From Fictibacillus phosphorivorans (GTDB lineage: Bacteria > Bacillota > Bacilli > Bacillales > Fictibacillaceae), in contig NZ_LRFC01000009.1 in assembly GCF_001619875.1 (NCBI RefSeq), positions 1 to 58,433 of the forward strand: 58,433 nt of DNA, read 5' to 3'. The notes below the pieces were generated by a model, which saw only the letters and a list, made by a program, of their open reading frames with translations, did no database searches and had not been told where the DNA came from. Of the stretch, positions 25,132-34,543 are shown piece after piece. The translations under genes were made by a program, and so were the position numbers. The number at the start of each line of letters is the position of its first letter. Positions within the stretch are counted from its first letter, which is position 1.

Positions 25132-25387
25132 GTTAATTGGAGTGTAAGGTGTGAGACTCTCGGCTAGGACAGGCGGGCAGTCCGAAAAGTTAAAGTGGCT
25201 CGTTCAGCCCCGACATGCAAAAGGTGAATGAGCTAGGAAGGCGCAATTTGCCTTCTGGATCATTTAACTTTTGACCTCGAGGGGCTAGCCACTGCAACTA
25301 GACAGGTGAGACACTTAAGAGTGAAACGTACAAATGTGGCTCACCGTCTGCCCCGCGGAAAGCGAAGCACCTGAAACTGAAATTAAC
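25132..25387. repeat. dispersed hairpin repeat, copy B (long form)
   Basis: About 256 bp bounded by GTTAATT and AATTAAC. Compared with copy A, it has an additional segment of about 125 bp between GGCGGGCAG and GGTGAGACAC. That segment is itself a hairpin (GTGGCT...CAGCCCCGA with TCGAGGGGCTAGCCAC, plus AAGGC with GCCTT at the tip). Together with the terminator at 25408 it fills the gap 25072-25581. Confidence 0.85.
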
Positions 25388-25407
25388 TAGCTGAAGTCGA
25401 TTTAATG

Positions 25408-25436
25408 AACTGTCCTCGCGTTGGGCAGTTTTTTTG
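25408..25436 (+). terminator. terminator
   Basis: AACTGTCC and GGGCAGTT pair around TCGCGTT, followed by a T tract. It probably ends transcription from the NlpC locus or the repeat. Confidence 0.75.
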
Positions 25437-25581
25437 TAGGAAATTTTCTAATTTTGTATATTTAGTAAATATTTTCAAATGTTACTTGTTTTTCCTTGTT
25501 TGGCATACTACAATATCCAAGTATTGTATTAAAAGCAGGCCTTATTTACTAATAAAGGCAGCAGGGGATGGAGGAAGGGAA

Positions 25582-28500
25582 ATGTTGAAACTGACTTGGT
25601 TTTCTTTAAAAAATCGCTCAGCCATCGTGATTATGTGTTTGTTGATTTCTGCATTAGGGGTTTATGCAGGACAGCGCTTACCGATGGAGTTTTTGCCGAG
25701 CATTGATAATCCGATGGTTACGGTCACGACCTTAGCAGATGGAATGGATTCAGAAACAATGACTGATACCATTACAGCACCGATGGAACAAGATCTTCGC
25801 AATATAAAAGGTGTTGATACGGTTACATCTGTATCTGGACAAGGAATTTCAAGAATTGATCTAACGTTTGATATGGACTCAGATATGAAAGAAGCAGCTA
25901 CAGAGGTGGAACGGAAGACAAACAACTTTCCACTTCCAGAAGGGGTCAACAAACCTTATGTCATTCAGTTAAACACGTCTATGATTCCGATTATGGATCT
26001 TACACTTAATAAAGACGGTGCATTTACAACAGAAGATTATAAGCGGATTGAAGAAGAAGTCATTCCACAGCTTGAAAGTGTTGAAGGGGTTTCAGATGTG
26101 GCGTTATACGGAAAAGCGACTCGTGAAATAACCTTGCAGCTTGATAGCTCTAAGCTTCTTGAGAAAAAAGTAGCAGCGCCACAGATCATGGCTGCATTTC
26201 AAGGAAAAGATGTATCACTTCCGGCAGGAGATGTAACGCTTGAGAACAAAACGAACACGCTCAGAGTAGTGGGTGAGATGAAAGACTTGGAAGCATGGAA
26301 AAACGTTGCTGTTGCTCCAGGTGTTCTATTAAAGGACGTAGCAGAACTAAAAGATGAGCAAAGCTTAGAATCCTTTACACATGTTGACGGAAAAGACGCT
26401 ATGTATTTGTCTGTTACGAAAGAAGCGAGCGCAAACGCCGTTCAAATCGGCGATGATGTACGTGAAAAAATGAAAGAAATCAATAAGCAATACGGTGATT
26501 CGTTCAAACTGAATGTTTTTTACGCAACATCAGACTCTGTATATGATTCAGTCATGAGTATGGCAAAAGAAGTGGCATTAGGGGCTTTATTCGCATCCGT
26601 TGTTATCCTGCTTTTCCTTCGACACTTTAAATCAACGGTTATTGCCGTTATCAGTATTCCGCTTTCTATTTGTTTAACGCTCTTTTTGCTGCACCAATCA
26701 GGCATCACACTGAACGTGTTAACGCTTGGTGGTCTAGCTGTTGCAGTCGGGCGATTGGTAGATGATAGTATCGTAGTGATTGAAAATATTTTCCGTCGCT
26801 TACAAACGGGTGAACGCTCAAAAGAACTGATCGTTGATTCAGTGAGAGAAGTAGCAAAGGCAATCACCTCCTCAACGATTACAACGATTGCTGTATTTTT
26901 ACCAGTTGGACTTGTCGAAGGCGCACTTGGCGTTTTCTTCCTGCCTTTTGCACTAACGATGGTATATTCTCTTCTAGCATCATTGCTCGTAGCTCTGACG
27001 GTTGTTCCTTTAATGAGCTACAAAATGCTTAAAAACGTTAAAGAGCATACGGCAAAACCGCCAAGACGCTACTTGAACATTTTGAATTGGTCATTGAATC
27101 ATAAATGGATCGTAAGCGGCATTTGTATCATGCTTTTCGCAGGATCTATCGCACTTTATGTGGTGATGCCTGCAGGATCAATGGCATCTGCTGATGAGAG
27201 TATGGTGAATGTAAGCCTTGAATATCCAGAAGATACGTCGCTCGATACTGTAAAATCAGGCACATATAAACTGGAAGAATATATTAATAATTCTGATGAC
27301 GTAACAGCAAGCTACTCACAGGTTGGTGTTTCGAGTGAAATGGCTCAGTGGGGAGCAGCTCAAGGAAATAATATTGCGAGACTTGTTGCTAAGATGAAAA
27401 AAGGGGCAGACACCGAAAAGTTTGTAGAAGAAATTAAAGCATTACAGAAAGACTATGCACCTGCTACCATTTCAGCGGGTATGGCTAGCATGATGGGTGG
27501 AAGTTCAGACGCCATCTCACTTAACATCACGGCTGAAAAACAAGAAGATCTGGCTCCAATGGCTGAAAAGCTTACGGCAGACCTTAAGGACGTTAAAGGT
27601 CTTGAAAATGTTCAATCTAACAATGAAGATCTAAAGAATGAATGGATTTTAAATATTGATCAAGTTAAAGCACAGGCAGCAGGCTTAACACCAGCTGAAG
27701 TTGCACAGCAAGTTAGAGGTTTGACAGGAAAGAGTCCAGTTGGACAGATCACAATTGACGGTATCAAGCTTCCCGTCATGATGAGTTACGATTTAAGTGA
27801 CGTTAAAAATCGTGATGATTTATTGAAAACAACCATTCTTTCGCCTATAAATGGACCTTTAGCATTAAAAGATGTAGCAGACTTGGAGCTTCAACCTGCA
27901 AAGTCCCAAATTTTCCGTAAAGACGGCAAAGAATATTTGCAAGTCACAGCAACCATCACAGATCAAAACGTCAAAAAAGTAAATGCGGATGTAGCCACAA
28001 TTCTAAAGGGGATTGAAAAACCAGCGGGTGTTTCAGTTGCTTTAGGCGGAGTTGGTGAAGAGATGAATGAACAGTTTATGGACCTATTCTTAACGATGGG
28101 AGCTGCTATTCTGATCGTATACTTAATTATGGTGATAACATTTGGTCAGGCGCGCGCACCATTTGCAATTCTTTTCTCGCTTCCATTCGCGGCAGTGGGT
28201 GCCGTGTTAGCACTTGTAATTACACGGATTCCAGTCGATATCTCCTCACTGATCGGAGCATTAATGCTGATTGGGATCGTTGTAACCAATGCGATCGTGT
28301 TCATCGACCGCGTCCAGCAGCAGCGTGAAAAAGGATTAAGTGTAAGAGAATCTATATTAGAAGCGGGCTCAACCCGTTTACGTCCAATCTTGATGACAGC
28401 AGTTGCCACGATTTGTGCGATGCTACCATTGATGTTTGGCGAAGAAAGCGGCAGTCTTGTATCTAAAAGTTTAGCAATCGTGGTGATCGGCGGTCTGTCT

Positions 28501-28611
28501 GTATCAACCCTTCTGACCCTCGTTGTTGTTCCAGTGATCTATGAAATGCTCGCTAATATTGGAAATTTATTTAGACGTAAAAAGAGAAAGCAGGCGGAGA
28601 AAGCGGCTTAA
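25582..28611 (+). CDS. RND-family efflux permease (SwrC/YerP-like)
   Basis: Proton-driven exporter of 1009 aa. The layout is the RND duplicate: a first TM helix (about 10-28), a large extracellular porter domain, TM2-6 (about 325-500), another TM near 515, a second porter domain, and TM8-12 (about 835-1000). Within TM4 the conserved acidic relay region reads GRLVDDSIVVIENI (about 391-404), with the two Asp typical of proton-coupled RND pumps. No MFP or outer-membrane gene accompanies it, as for Gram-positive SwrC, which exports surfactin. ATG 25582 follows GGAGGAAGGG; a frame open from 25405 overlaps the repeat and is not used. Confidence 0.92.
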   Translation: MLKLTWFSLKNRSAIVIMCLLISALGVYAGQRLPMEFLPSIDNPMVTVTTLADGMDSETMTDTITAPMEQDLRNIKGVDTVTSVSGQGISRIDLTFDMDSDMKEAATEVERKTNNFPLPEGVNKPYVIQLNTSMIPIMDLTLNKDGAFTTEDYKRIEEEVIPQLESVEGVSDVALYGKATREITLQLDSSKLLEKKVAAPQIMAAFQGKDVSLPAGDVTLENKTNTLRVVGEMKDLEAWKNVAVAPGVLLKDVAELKDEQSLESFTHVDGKDAMYLSVTKEASANAVQIGDDVREKMKEINKQYGDSFKLNVFYATSDSVYDSVMSMAKEVALGALFASVVILLFLRHFKSTVIAVISIPLSICLTLFLLHQSGITLNVLTLGGLAVAVGRLVDDSIVVIENIFRRLQTGERSKELIVDSVREVAKAITSSTITTIAVFLPVGLVEGALGVFFLPFALTMVYSLLASLLVALTVVPLMSYKMLKNVKEHTAKPPRRYLNILNWSLNHKWIVSGICIMLFAGSIALYVVMPAGSMASADESMVNVSLEYPEDTSLDTVKSGTYKLEEYINNSDDVTASYSQVGVSSEMAQWGAAQGNNIARLVAKMKKGADTEKFVEEIKALQKDYAPATISAGMASMMGGSSDAISLNITAEKQEDLAPMAEKLTADLKDVKGLENVQSNNEDLKNEWILNIDQVKAQAAGLTPAEVAQQVRGLTGKSPVGQITIDGIKLPVMMSYDLSDVKNRDDLLKTTILSPINGPLALKDVADLELQPAKSQIFRKDGKEYLQVTATITDQNVKKVNADVATILKGIEKPAGVSVALGGVGEEMNEQFMDLFLTMGAAILIVYLIMVITFGQARAPFAILFSLPFAAVGAVLALVITRIPVDISSLIGALMLIGIVVTNAIVFIDRVQQQREKGLSVRESILEAGSTRLRPILMTAVATICAMLPLMFGEESGSLVSKSLAIVVIGGLSVSTLLTLVVVPVIYEMLANIGNLFRRKKRKQAEKAA

Positions 28612-28625
28612 TCGTTTTGCAATGA

Positions 28626-28666
28626 GACCACCTAATGCTGGAAAATGGCATTCAGGTGGTTTTTTA
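28626..28666 (+). terminator. terminator of the RND exporter
   Basis: ACCACCT and AGGTGGT pair, with inner TGC/GCA pairing, followed by T6. Confidence 0.88.
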
Positions 28667-28735
28667 TTGGGCTGATTTGGTTAAATTCCACCTCAAAAAG
28701 GTCATACTGTTAACGATGAAAATGAGGTGTAAGAG

Positions 28736-29701
28736 ATGACCATTATTAAACTTGGATTTGTAGCGATGAGCATGGAACTGCAGAATGCTTCTCCATCAAA
28801 AACGATGACGTATAAACAGTTCAGCCAGCTTCAAAATAGAGAAGCGGGTTTAAGAAAACTAGAGCGCATATCGCTTGCCAATATAACCAATACGCTTAGG
28901 GTTTTAAAGCATGCAGTGGCAAATGATGTTACCTTTTACCGTATGACATCCCGCATTATTCCGCTGGCGAATCATAGTGAACTGCTGGATTGGGATTATA
29001 TAAGTCCTTTAACAGACGCACTTCATGAAATGGGACAGTACGCTAAACAACATAACATGAGATTGGATTTTCATCCTGACCATTTCGTGCTGATTAACTC
29101 TCCGAAAAAAGAGGTTTTAAAAAACTCGCTTAAAACGCTGCAGCTTCACTATAAACTATTAAAAAATATGGGAATCGACACAGAACATCGGTGCGTGATG
29201 CACGTCGGGGGGAATTATAAAGAAACAGATGTGGCTCTTGAAAGGTTTGTGCAGAACTGGGGAAGTGTTCCTTTACCTATTCAAAAGATGATCATGCTTG
29301 AGAATGATGATACGTCTTTTTCAATGGCTGACGCTCTATATCTATGTGAAAAACTTCAGATTCCACTTGTTTTTGATTATCACCATCATTTGGCTTTTAA
29401 CCTGGATGCAGACTGGGTGCAGCACTGGCAACGTGTAGTGGATTCATGGAAACGTTCGCCACTTCCATTAAAGATGCATATCTCCAGTCCAAAGAGTGAA
29501 AAGCAGTTCAGAAATCACTCAGACTTTGTAGATGTGGAAATGTTCTTTGACTTTTTAAAAGAGGTTAAAGGCAGCGTTGACGAGATCCACTGCATGATCG
29601 AATCGAAGAAAAAGGATTTAGCCCTTTTTCAACTTATGAGAGAAATAAAGGAAAGATCAGACGTTGAGATAATAGATGGAGCGTCATTTCGACTTAAGTA
29701 A
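28736..29701 (+). CDS. uvsE: UV damage endonuclease UvsE
   Basis: UVDE-type TIM-barrel nuclease that nicks DNA 5' to pyrimidine dimers in an alternative excision pathway. The 321 aa show the family's metal-binding series: NITNTLRVLKHAVANDVTFYRMTSRIIP (N-terminal motif, given in parts: NITNTLRVLKH, YRMTSRIIP), RLDFHPDH (about 103-110), MLENDD (about 186-191), FDYHHH (about 212-217) and KMHISSPK (about 246-253). ATG 28736 lies 8 nt after GAGGTG. Single gene with its own terminator. Confidence 0.92.
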   Translation: MTIIKLGFVAMSMELQNASPSKTMTYKQFSQLQNREAGLRKLERISLANITNTLRVLKHAVANDVTFYRMTSRIIPLANHSELLDWDYISPLTDALHEMGQYAKQHNMRLDFHPDHFVLINSPKKEVLKNSLKTLQLHYKLLKNMGIDTEHRCVMHVGGNYKETDVALERFVQNWGSVPLPIQKMIMLENDDTSFSMADALYLCEKLQIPLVFDYHHHLAFNLDADWVQHWQRVVDSWKRSPLPLKMHISSPKSEKQFRNHSDFVDVEMFFDFLKEVKGSVDEIHCMIESKKKDLALFQLMREIKERSDVEIIDGASFRLK

Positions 29702-29729
29702 ACCTTTGCCCGGGCAGAGGTTTTTTTTT
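29701..29729 (+). terminator. uvsE terminator
   Basis: AACCTTTGCCC and GGGCAGAGGTT pair with a T tract. Confidence 0.85.
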
Positions 29730-29771
29730 ATTTTCCGGGAAATTTGTCGAAAAATTTGTGAAACAAAGAGA

Positions 29772-29801
29772 TTGACGAAACAAAATTCATAAAACTATAA
29801 T
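29772..29801 (+). promoter_or_regulatory. SigA promoter of the SDR-queA-like-VOC operon
   Basis: TTGACG (29772-29777) and TATAAT (29796-29801), 18-bp spacer. Confidence 0.75.
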
Positions 29802-29876
29802 TAAGATACTTAGTAAACAAAAATGTATAAAAAGTATATGATAAACAAAATCAATTAATCTTGAGGAGGAAGAAAC

Positions 29877-30602
29877 ATGAAAAAAGTAGCAATGATTACA
29901 GGAGCATCAAAGGGTTTAGGGAAAGCCCTTACACACTATTTTGCACGTGAAGGATATAACTTAGCCATCTGTTCAAGAAATGAAGAGGCGATTGGAAATG
30001 TAAAAAAAGGAGCGGAGAAGCTTGGAGCGGATGTTTTAGCCATACGTGCAGATATGTCTAAAACAAAAGATGTAGAGCGGTTTGTTGCACTGACAGAAGA
30101 GTATTTTGGAAAAATCGATGTCTTGATCAATAATGCTTCCATTCTAGGACCTAGCCCAATGCCTTATTTACTCGATTACCCAGAGCAGGATTTTGAAGAA
30201 GTTCTCAGGGTAAACACGATTGGGCCTTTTCTCGTGACAAGAAGAGTGCTTCCGATCATGCTTCAAAAACAGAAAGGCAGCATCATCAATATCACCTCTG
30301 AAGCAGGGGCAACAGGATATGCAGGTTGGGGTGCGTATGGCATATCAAAATTTGCACTTGAAGGATTAACCGAAACTTGGGCAGACGAAGTAAGCGAGTC
30401 AGGTGTTCGTGTCAATATGGTTGACCCTGGAGAAATGGATACTGATATGCATAAGCTTGCAGTACCGGATTGCGATTATGGACTTGCAAAGCCAGAAGAG
30501 ATCACAGCAGTATTTGGTTACTTAGCATCAGACGCATCATCACACATCACCGGAAAGCGTTTTGAGGCTCAGTCCTTTCAATTAGAGGGGAGTGAATTCT
30601 AA
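29877..30602 (+). CDS. short-chain dehydrogenase/reductase
   Basis: NAD(P)-dependent oxidoreductase of 241 aa with a Rossmann fold: cofactor loop TGASKGLG (8-15), NNAS (85-88), catalytic Ser141 and YGISK (Tyr154, Lys158). The substrate is unknown. GAGGAGG lies before the ATG. Its stop overlaps the start of the queA-like gene by one base (TAATG), so the two are translationally coupled and probably act in one pathway. Confidence 0.9.
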   Translation: MKKVAMITGASKGLGKALTHYFAREGYNLAICSRNEEAIGNVKKGAEKLGADVLAIRADMSKTKDVERFVALTEEYFGKIDVLINNASILGPSPMPYLLDYPEQDFEEVLRVNTIGPFLVTRRVLPIMLQKQKGSIINITSEAGATGYAGWGAYGISKFALEGLTETWADEVSESGVRVNMVDPGEMDTDMHKLAVPDCDYGLAKPEEITAVFGYLASDASSHITGKRFEAQSFQLEGSEF

Positions 30603-31627
30603 TGGAATCAGCTATGAAGTTTGAACTTCCAGATGAACTAAATGCAAAAGAGCCACCAGAAAGACGGGGATTACGCAGAGATTACGTGAAGATGATGGTG
30701 CTCGACAAAACCACAGGGCAAACCAATCACACGCAGTTCTATCAGTTGGATCGCTTTTTGAAAAAAGGAGACCTGCTTGTACTTAACGCAAGCCGCACCG
30801 TTCCTGCGGTTTTAAAAAGTATAAAAGAACAGGACGGAACAGAGGTCGAAGTCAGGCTTGCTCACAGAAAAAATGATTCCATATGGGAAGCGCTCCCCGT
30901 AAGTGGAAGTGTAAAGAAGGATGACGTGATTCGTTTTTCGCCGACATTAACAGCGACGATTATCGAGCAGTCCGATCATACACCTTTTGTTACACTAGCC
31001 TTTAATTTATGCTGCTCCTCACTTTTTAACCAGATTTATGATTTAGGAGAGCCCGTAAGGTACGAGTACATTGAGGAACCTTGGAATCTCGATTACTATC
31101 AAACGGTTTTCGCTACAATACCAGGTTCTGTTGAAATGCCGTCTGCCGGTCGGGCATTTAGCTGGGAGTTGCTGTTCCGTCTACAAAAAAAGGGAGTGAA
31201 GATTGCTTACATTACACTTCACACAGGACTTAGTTATCTGCTTGATGACAAGTGGCATAAAGGACCTGATAAGAACTTTGAAAACTATGAAGTTCCAAAA
31301 GAAACAGCCGAGCTTATTTTAGAAACGAAGCATGCAGGTGGTAGGATAATCGCAGTAGGTACAACGGTCGTAAGGACTTTAGAAACCGTTGCAATTGAAA
31401 AAGGAATGCTGCAGGAAGCAAGCGGCTGGACCAATCTTTATATAACGGAAAATACGAAACTGCAAGTGTGTGATGGCTTGATAACCGGCATGCATGAACC
31501 AGAAGCGAGTCATCTTCAGCTGCTGTCGGCATTCGTTGATCGTGAAAAGCTGTATAACGCGTATACCGATGCCATTCATCAACGCTATCTCTGGCACGAG
31601 TTTGGCGACATGAATCTCATTTTGTAG
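30602..31627 (+). CDS. divergent QueA-like S-adenosylmethionine:tRNA ribosyltransferase-isomerase paralogue
   Basis: A 341-residue member of the QueA family; canonical QueA transfers the ribose of SAM to preQ1-tRNA. The overall fold markers remain (PPERRG near the N-terminus, KKGDLLVLN, and VGTTVVRTLE near 245-254), but several motifs are altered: NDTRV-PARL is NASRTVPAVL, APTAGLHFT is MPSAGRAFS, and the VGxGTFxPV segment is HTGLSYLLDD. It is not beside tgt, ruvB or yajC, where queA normally lies. It is tightly coupled to an SDR gene and followed by a VOC gene. A function distinct from queuosine synthesis is likely; which one is unknown. Confidence 0.8.
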   Translation: MESAMKFELPDELNAKEPPERRGLRRDYVKMMVLDKTTGQTNHTQFYQLDRFLKKGDLLVLNASRTVPAVLKSIKEQDGTEVEVRLAHRKNDSIWEALPVSGSVKKDDVIRFSPTLTATIIEQSDHTPFVTLAFNLCCSSLFNQIYDLGEPVRYEYIEEPWNLDYYQTVFATIPGSVEMPSAGRAFSWELLFRLQKKGVKIAYITLHTGLSYLLDDKWHKGPDKNFENYEVPKETAELILETKHAGGRIIAVGTTVVRTLETVAIEKGMLQEASGWTNLYITENTKLQVCDGLITGMHEPEASHLQLLSAFVDREKLYNAYTDAIHQRYLWHEFGDMNLIL

Positions 31628-31636
31628 GGATTCATT

Positions 31637-31999
31637 ATGCTGCATCATGTTGGAATATACGTAAGTGACTTAAAACGGTCTAGTGAGTTTTATGAGTTGA
31701 TCTTACCCGTTACAGAAAAAGAAAAACTAATCTGGAATGATACCGAGCTGCTTTTTTTAAAAGGCGAGGGGTTTCAGATAGAACTCATCCATGCAGCAGC
31801 ACTTGAACAGGCTTACACACATATCGCATTTAGTGTCACCTCTGTAACTGCTAAGATCAACGAGTTGAAGCAAAAAGGAATAACGCCAACAGAAGGACCT
31901 TATGAACTTCCAAACGGATGGAAAACCGTATTTTATGAAGATCCGGATGGTGAAGAAATAGAATTTATATGTACGACAAAGCTCTTTAAGAAACTCTAA
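31637..31999 (+). CDS. VOC-family (glyoxalase/dioxygenase fold) protein
   Basis: A 120-residue two-module beta-alpha-beta-beta-beta protein. Likely metal ligands: His4 (HHVGIYVSDL), Glu in QIELIH (about 50), His in YTHIAF (about 62) and Glu in GEEIEF (about 110). It starts 9 bp after the queA-like gene and is the third gene of that operon. The C-terminus overlaps the convergent phosphoesterase gene by 4 bp. Substrate unknown. Confidence 0.82.
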   Translation: MLHHVGIYVSDLKRSSEFYELILPVTEKEKLIWNDTELLFLKGEGFQIELIHAAALEQAYTHIAFSVTSVTAKINELKQKGITPTEGPYELPNGWKTVFYEDPDGEEIEFICTTKLFKKL

Positions 32000-32736
32000 C
32001 TATGAAAAGCTTTTATTAAAAACTCTCTATCGGGTACTTGTAGCAAGCGATATGCTTTAAATAGATTTCTGCGGTCGTAAGGTACAGATTTGAATTCAAT
32101 ATGAAGTGTATCATCATCAGCATAAACGAGCGCATACCGGGCTAGAGCTTGAGCGTTACATCCTAATGCCCCAGGATTAACAAATTGTGTATGATCAATT
32201 TCAAAATGATGAACGATGTGATGGTGCCCAAATCCTATAAAGTCATAGGAAAGCGAGTGCCTAAAAAGAGCATGCATAGATTCAGAGTTGGGTTGACTAA
32301 TAATGGGCATGAAGGGATCTTCAGAAATGGGAGATTCCTTTTTTCCTTTTTTAAAAGAATAATGGGTAATAAGAAACCGGAAATTATTCTGCTCAAATTT
32401 CAGTTCACGAGGAAGTTTACACAGCTGGTTAGCATATATATCTTGAAGATGATTTGCAACCCACTGATGATGCTTCTTAGCATGAAAATGGCTTTCTGGA
32501 TAAGGGAGACCAAACTTCAATGTAAGAACCGCCTCGTCATGATTACCAGTAACCAGATCTATAGAGGGAAGATTAAACAAAAGCTCTAACACTTCGTTCG
32601 TAAAAGGTCCAATTCCAATCATATCGCCTCCACATATAAAGCGGCTTGCACCATTTGCCATAGCATCATCAACCACTGCTTGTAATGCATCTATATTTCC
32701 GTGAATGTCGGTAAAATAAGCAAAAAGAAACTTCAA
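31996..32736 (-). CDS. calcineurin-like metallophosphoesterase
   Basis: A 246-residue enzyme with the dimetal signatures in order: DIHGN (10-14), GGDMIG (about 36-41), TGNHD (about 62-66), and near the end GFGHHH (about 168-173). It belongs to the YfcE/YmdB-like group of phosphodiesterases. The start is TTG 32736 with AAAGGTGGG upstream. The substrate cannot be told from sequence. Confidence 0.85.
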   Translation of the reverse strand: MKFLFAYFTDIHGNIDALQAVVDDAMANGASRFICGGDMIGIGPFTNEVLELLFNLPSIDLVTGNHDEAVLTLKFGLPYPESHFHAKKHHQWVANHLQDIYANQLCKLPRELKFEQNNFRFLITHYSFKKGKKESPISEDPFMPIISQPNSESMHALFRHSLSYDFIGFGHHHIVHHFEIDHTQFVNPGALGCNAQALARYALVYADDDTLHIEFKSVPYDRRNLFKAYRLLQVPDREFLIKAFHS

Positions 32737-32980
32737 AATATTCCCACCTTTGTGTTGTTATGAATTATTATAAAAGAGGGCTAACCCTGGTACAACAAGA
32801 AAGCTAAATGTCGCGATACATAAGTGCTGTTTGATAGGCAATACCAGGCATTCCAATGAAAATAAAAAAATAAATAAAACGATTGGCAGGAAATAAAGGA
32901 TAAGCAGCGTAAAAGAATTCTTATACACGATTTAGGTTTTAGCTTTTGTTTGATTAATAAATACTAGGAGAAAAAATGAA

Positions 32981-33382
32981 ATGACAACTCCAGAAGGATT
33001 TCATCATATCGAAATAAATGTTCATAACTTAAAAGAGACAAGAGACTTTTATGATTGGCTGATGCCGGAATTAAATTATTGTCTTTTTCAGGAATGGGAG
33101 AAAGGATTTAGCTACAAAAACGGTTTTGCATATCTTGTATTTACACAAACTGATGATGAATATAAAGAAATACCTTTTCATCGGAAGCGTTCAGGACTTA
33201 ATCACCTGGCCTTTTGGGCTAAATCACGTGCGCACATAGAGCAACTTCGTGTACAATTGAAGAAGAAAAATATTTCCTTTTTATATGAAGACAAGTTCCC
33301 TTTTGCAGGGGGAGAAAGTCATTATGCTTTATTTTTTGAAGATCCAGATCGATTAAAAATTGAAATCGTGTCGCCGAGGTGA
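32981..33382 (+). CDS. VOC-family protein
   Basis: A 133-residue vicinal-oxygen-chelate fold protein. It begins GFHHIEINVHNLKETRDFYDWL with the first His and ends FEDPDRLKIEIV with the usual final Glu; the middle His is in LNHLAFW. AGGAG lies 10 nt before the ATG. It ends 6 bp before lepB. Substrate unknown. The gap before it (32737-32980) holds no convincing gene. Confidence 0.8.
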   Translation: MTTPEGFHHIEINVHNLKETRDFYDWLMPELNYCLFQEWEKGFSYKNGFAYLVFTQTDDEYKEIPFHRKRSGLNHLAFWAKSRAHIEQLRVQLKKKNISFLYEDKFPFAGGESHYALFFEDPDRLKIEIVSPR

Positions 33383-33388
33383 TCAGAT

Positions 33389-33946
33389 ATGATTGAACAG
33401 GAAAAAGAAACCAAGCAGAAAAGTGAATGGGTCAGTTGGTTTAAAGCAATCGGGTTTGCATTAGTTTTTGTTTTCATTACAAAAGCCTACTTCTTTGCGC
33501 CGTACATGGTAGAAGGAGCTTCGATGTCACCTACTTTACACGATCAAGAAAAGCTATATGTTAATAAAATTGTTTACGCTTTTTCTGAACCGAAAAAGGG
33601 AGAAATTGTCATTATAAAAGGTGACGATAAACGTTATGTGAAACGGATAATCGGTGTTGAAGGAGATATCATTCAAATGAAGAGTGATGTTCTCTACGTA
33701 AACGATAAAAAAGTAAAAGAATCGTATCTGCAACAAAACAAGTCAGAAGCAAAAAGTCTGGGAGTGTACTTAACGGAGGACTTTGGCCCGATAAAAGTGC
33801 CAAAAGGCAAAGCTTTCGTTATGGGAGATAACCGCCTAAACAGTATGGATTCGCGAAACGGTCTAGGTTTGATCGAATTAAACTCAATTGAAGGCCGGTC
33901 AGAAGTCGTCATTTACCCGTTTTCTGAAATGCGGGCAACTCAATAA
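33389..33946 (+). CDS. lepB: signal peptidase I
   Basis: Type I signal peptidase (185 aa, SipS/SipT type) that removes Sec and Tat signal peptides outside the membrane. One N-terminal membrane anchor (about 16-37) is followed by the box B motif GASMSPTL with catalytic Ser45, box D YVKRIIG with catalytic Lys85, and box E MGDNRLNSMDSR near 146-157. GAGGTGAT overlaps the stop of the VOC gene. Several Sip paralogues are normal in Bacilli. Confidence 0.95.
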   Translation: MIEQEKETKQKSEWVSWFKAIGFALVFVFITKAYFFAPYMVEGASMSPTLHDQEKLYVNKIVYAFSEPKKGEIVIIKGDDKRYVKRIIGVEGDIIQMKSDVLYVNDKKVKESYLQQNKSEAKSLGVYLTEDFGPIKVPKGKAFVMGDNRLNSMDSRNGLGLIELNSIEGRSEVVIYPFSEMRATQ

Positions 33947-33973
33947 AAAAGTGCAGCCACGCTGCGCTTTTTA
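33945..33973 (+). terminator. lepB terminator
   Basis: AAAAAGTGCAGC and GCTGCGCTTTTT pair around CAC. Confidence 0.9.
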
Positions 33974-33997
33974 TTTTTTTATAAAGGAGTATATTCA

Positions 33998-34495
33998 ATG
34001 AATCGATGCAAGTGGAGTGAAGAGAGTGAGATGCTGCAGCATTACCATGATAATGAATGGGGGAACTGGGTTGTTGGTGACAATAAGCTGTTCGAGTGCT
34101 TAACATTAGAGTTATTTCAGTCGGGTTTAAGCTGGAAAACCATTCTTCACAAACGGGAAAACTTTAGAAAAGCATTCTTAGAGTTTGAGGTAGAAAAGGT
34201 AATGCAATTTACAGAAGAGGACATAGAGCGATTACTAGAAGATGCGGGAATCGTAAGACATAGAAAAAAGATTGAAGCGACGATTGAGAATGCGAAAAGG
34301 GTAATTGAAATAGTTAATAAGTTTGACAGCTTTGCAGAGTTTCTAGATCAACTGCCTGCAGATAAAGAAGCAAAACAAAAAACACTGCAGAGGACTTTTA
34401 AGCATGTCGGGTTAACAACAGCAGAAAGTTTCCTGGAAGCAACGGGAAGAATTCCTGCTTCACATAGTGAGCAATGCTTTATGGTATCTAAATAA
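33998..34495 (+). CDS. tag: DNA-3-methyladenine glycosylase I
   Basis: Base-excision enzyme that releases 3-methyladenine from DNA. The 165 aa have the Tag signatures: RCKW with zinc ligand Cys4, YHDNEWG with His17, LTLELFQSGLSWKTIL (about 36-51), and the C-terminal zinc pair in HSEQC. It is some 20 residues shorter than E. coli Tag but keeps all four zinc ligands. AAAGGAG lies upstream of the ATG. Single gene. Confidence 0.92.
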   Translation: MNRCKWSEESEMLQHYHDNEWGNWVVGDNKLFECLTLELFQSGLSWKTILHKRENFRKAFLEFEVEKVMQFTEEDIERLLEDAGIVRHRKKIEATIENAKRVIEIVNKFDSFAEFLDQLPADKEAKQKTLQRTFKHVGLTTAESFLEATGRIPASHSEQCFMVSK

Positions 34496-34543
34496 GAGGC
34501 ATTTCAAACTTGTCCTGCATAAGCTAAAGCGGGAGGTATGACG

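Noticed and set aside
32758-32928. Possible 56-codon hydrophobic protein on the - strand (GTG start)
   Set aside because: The composition fits a small membrane protein, but there is no ribosome site and another frame over the same stretch also stays open. Not enough support.
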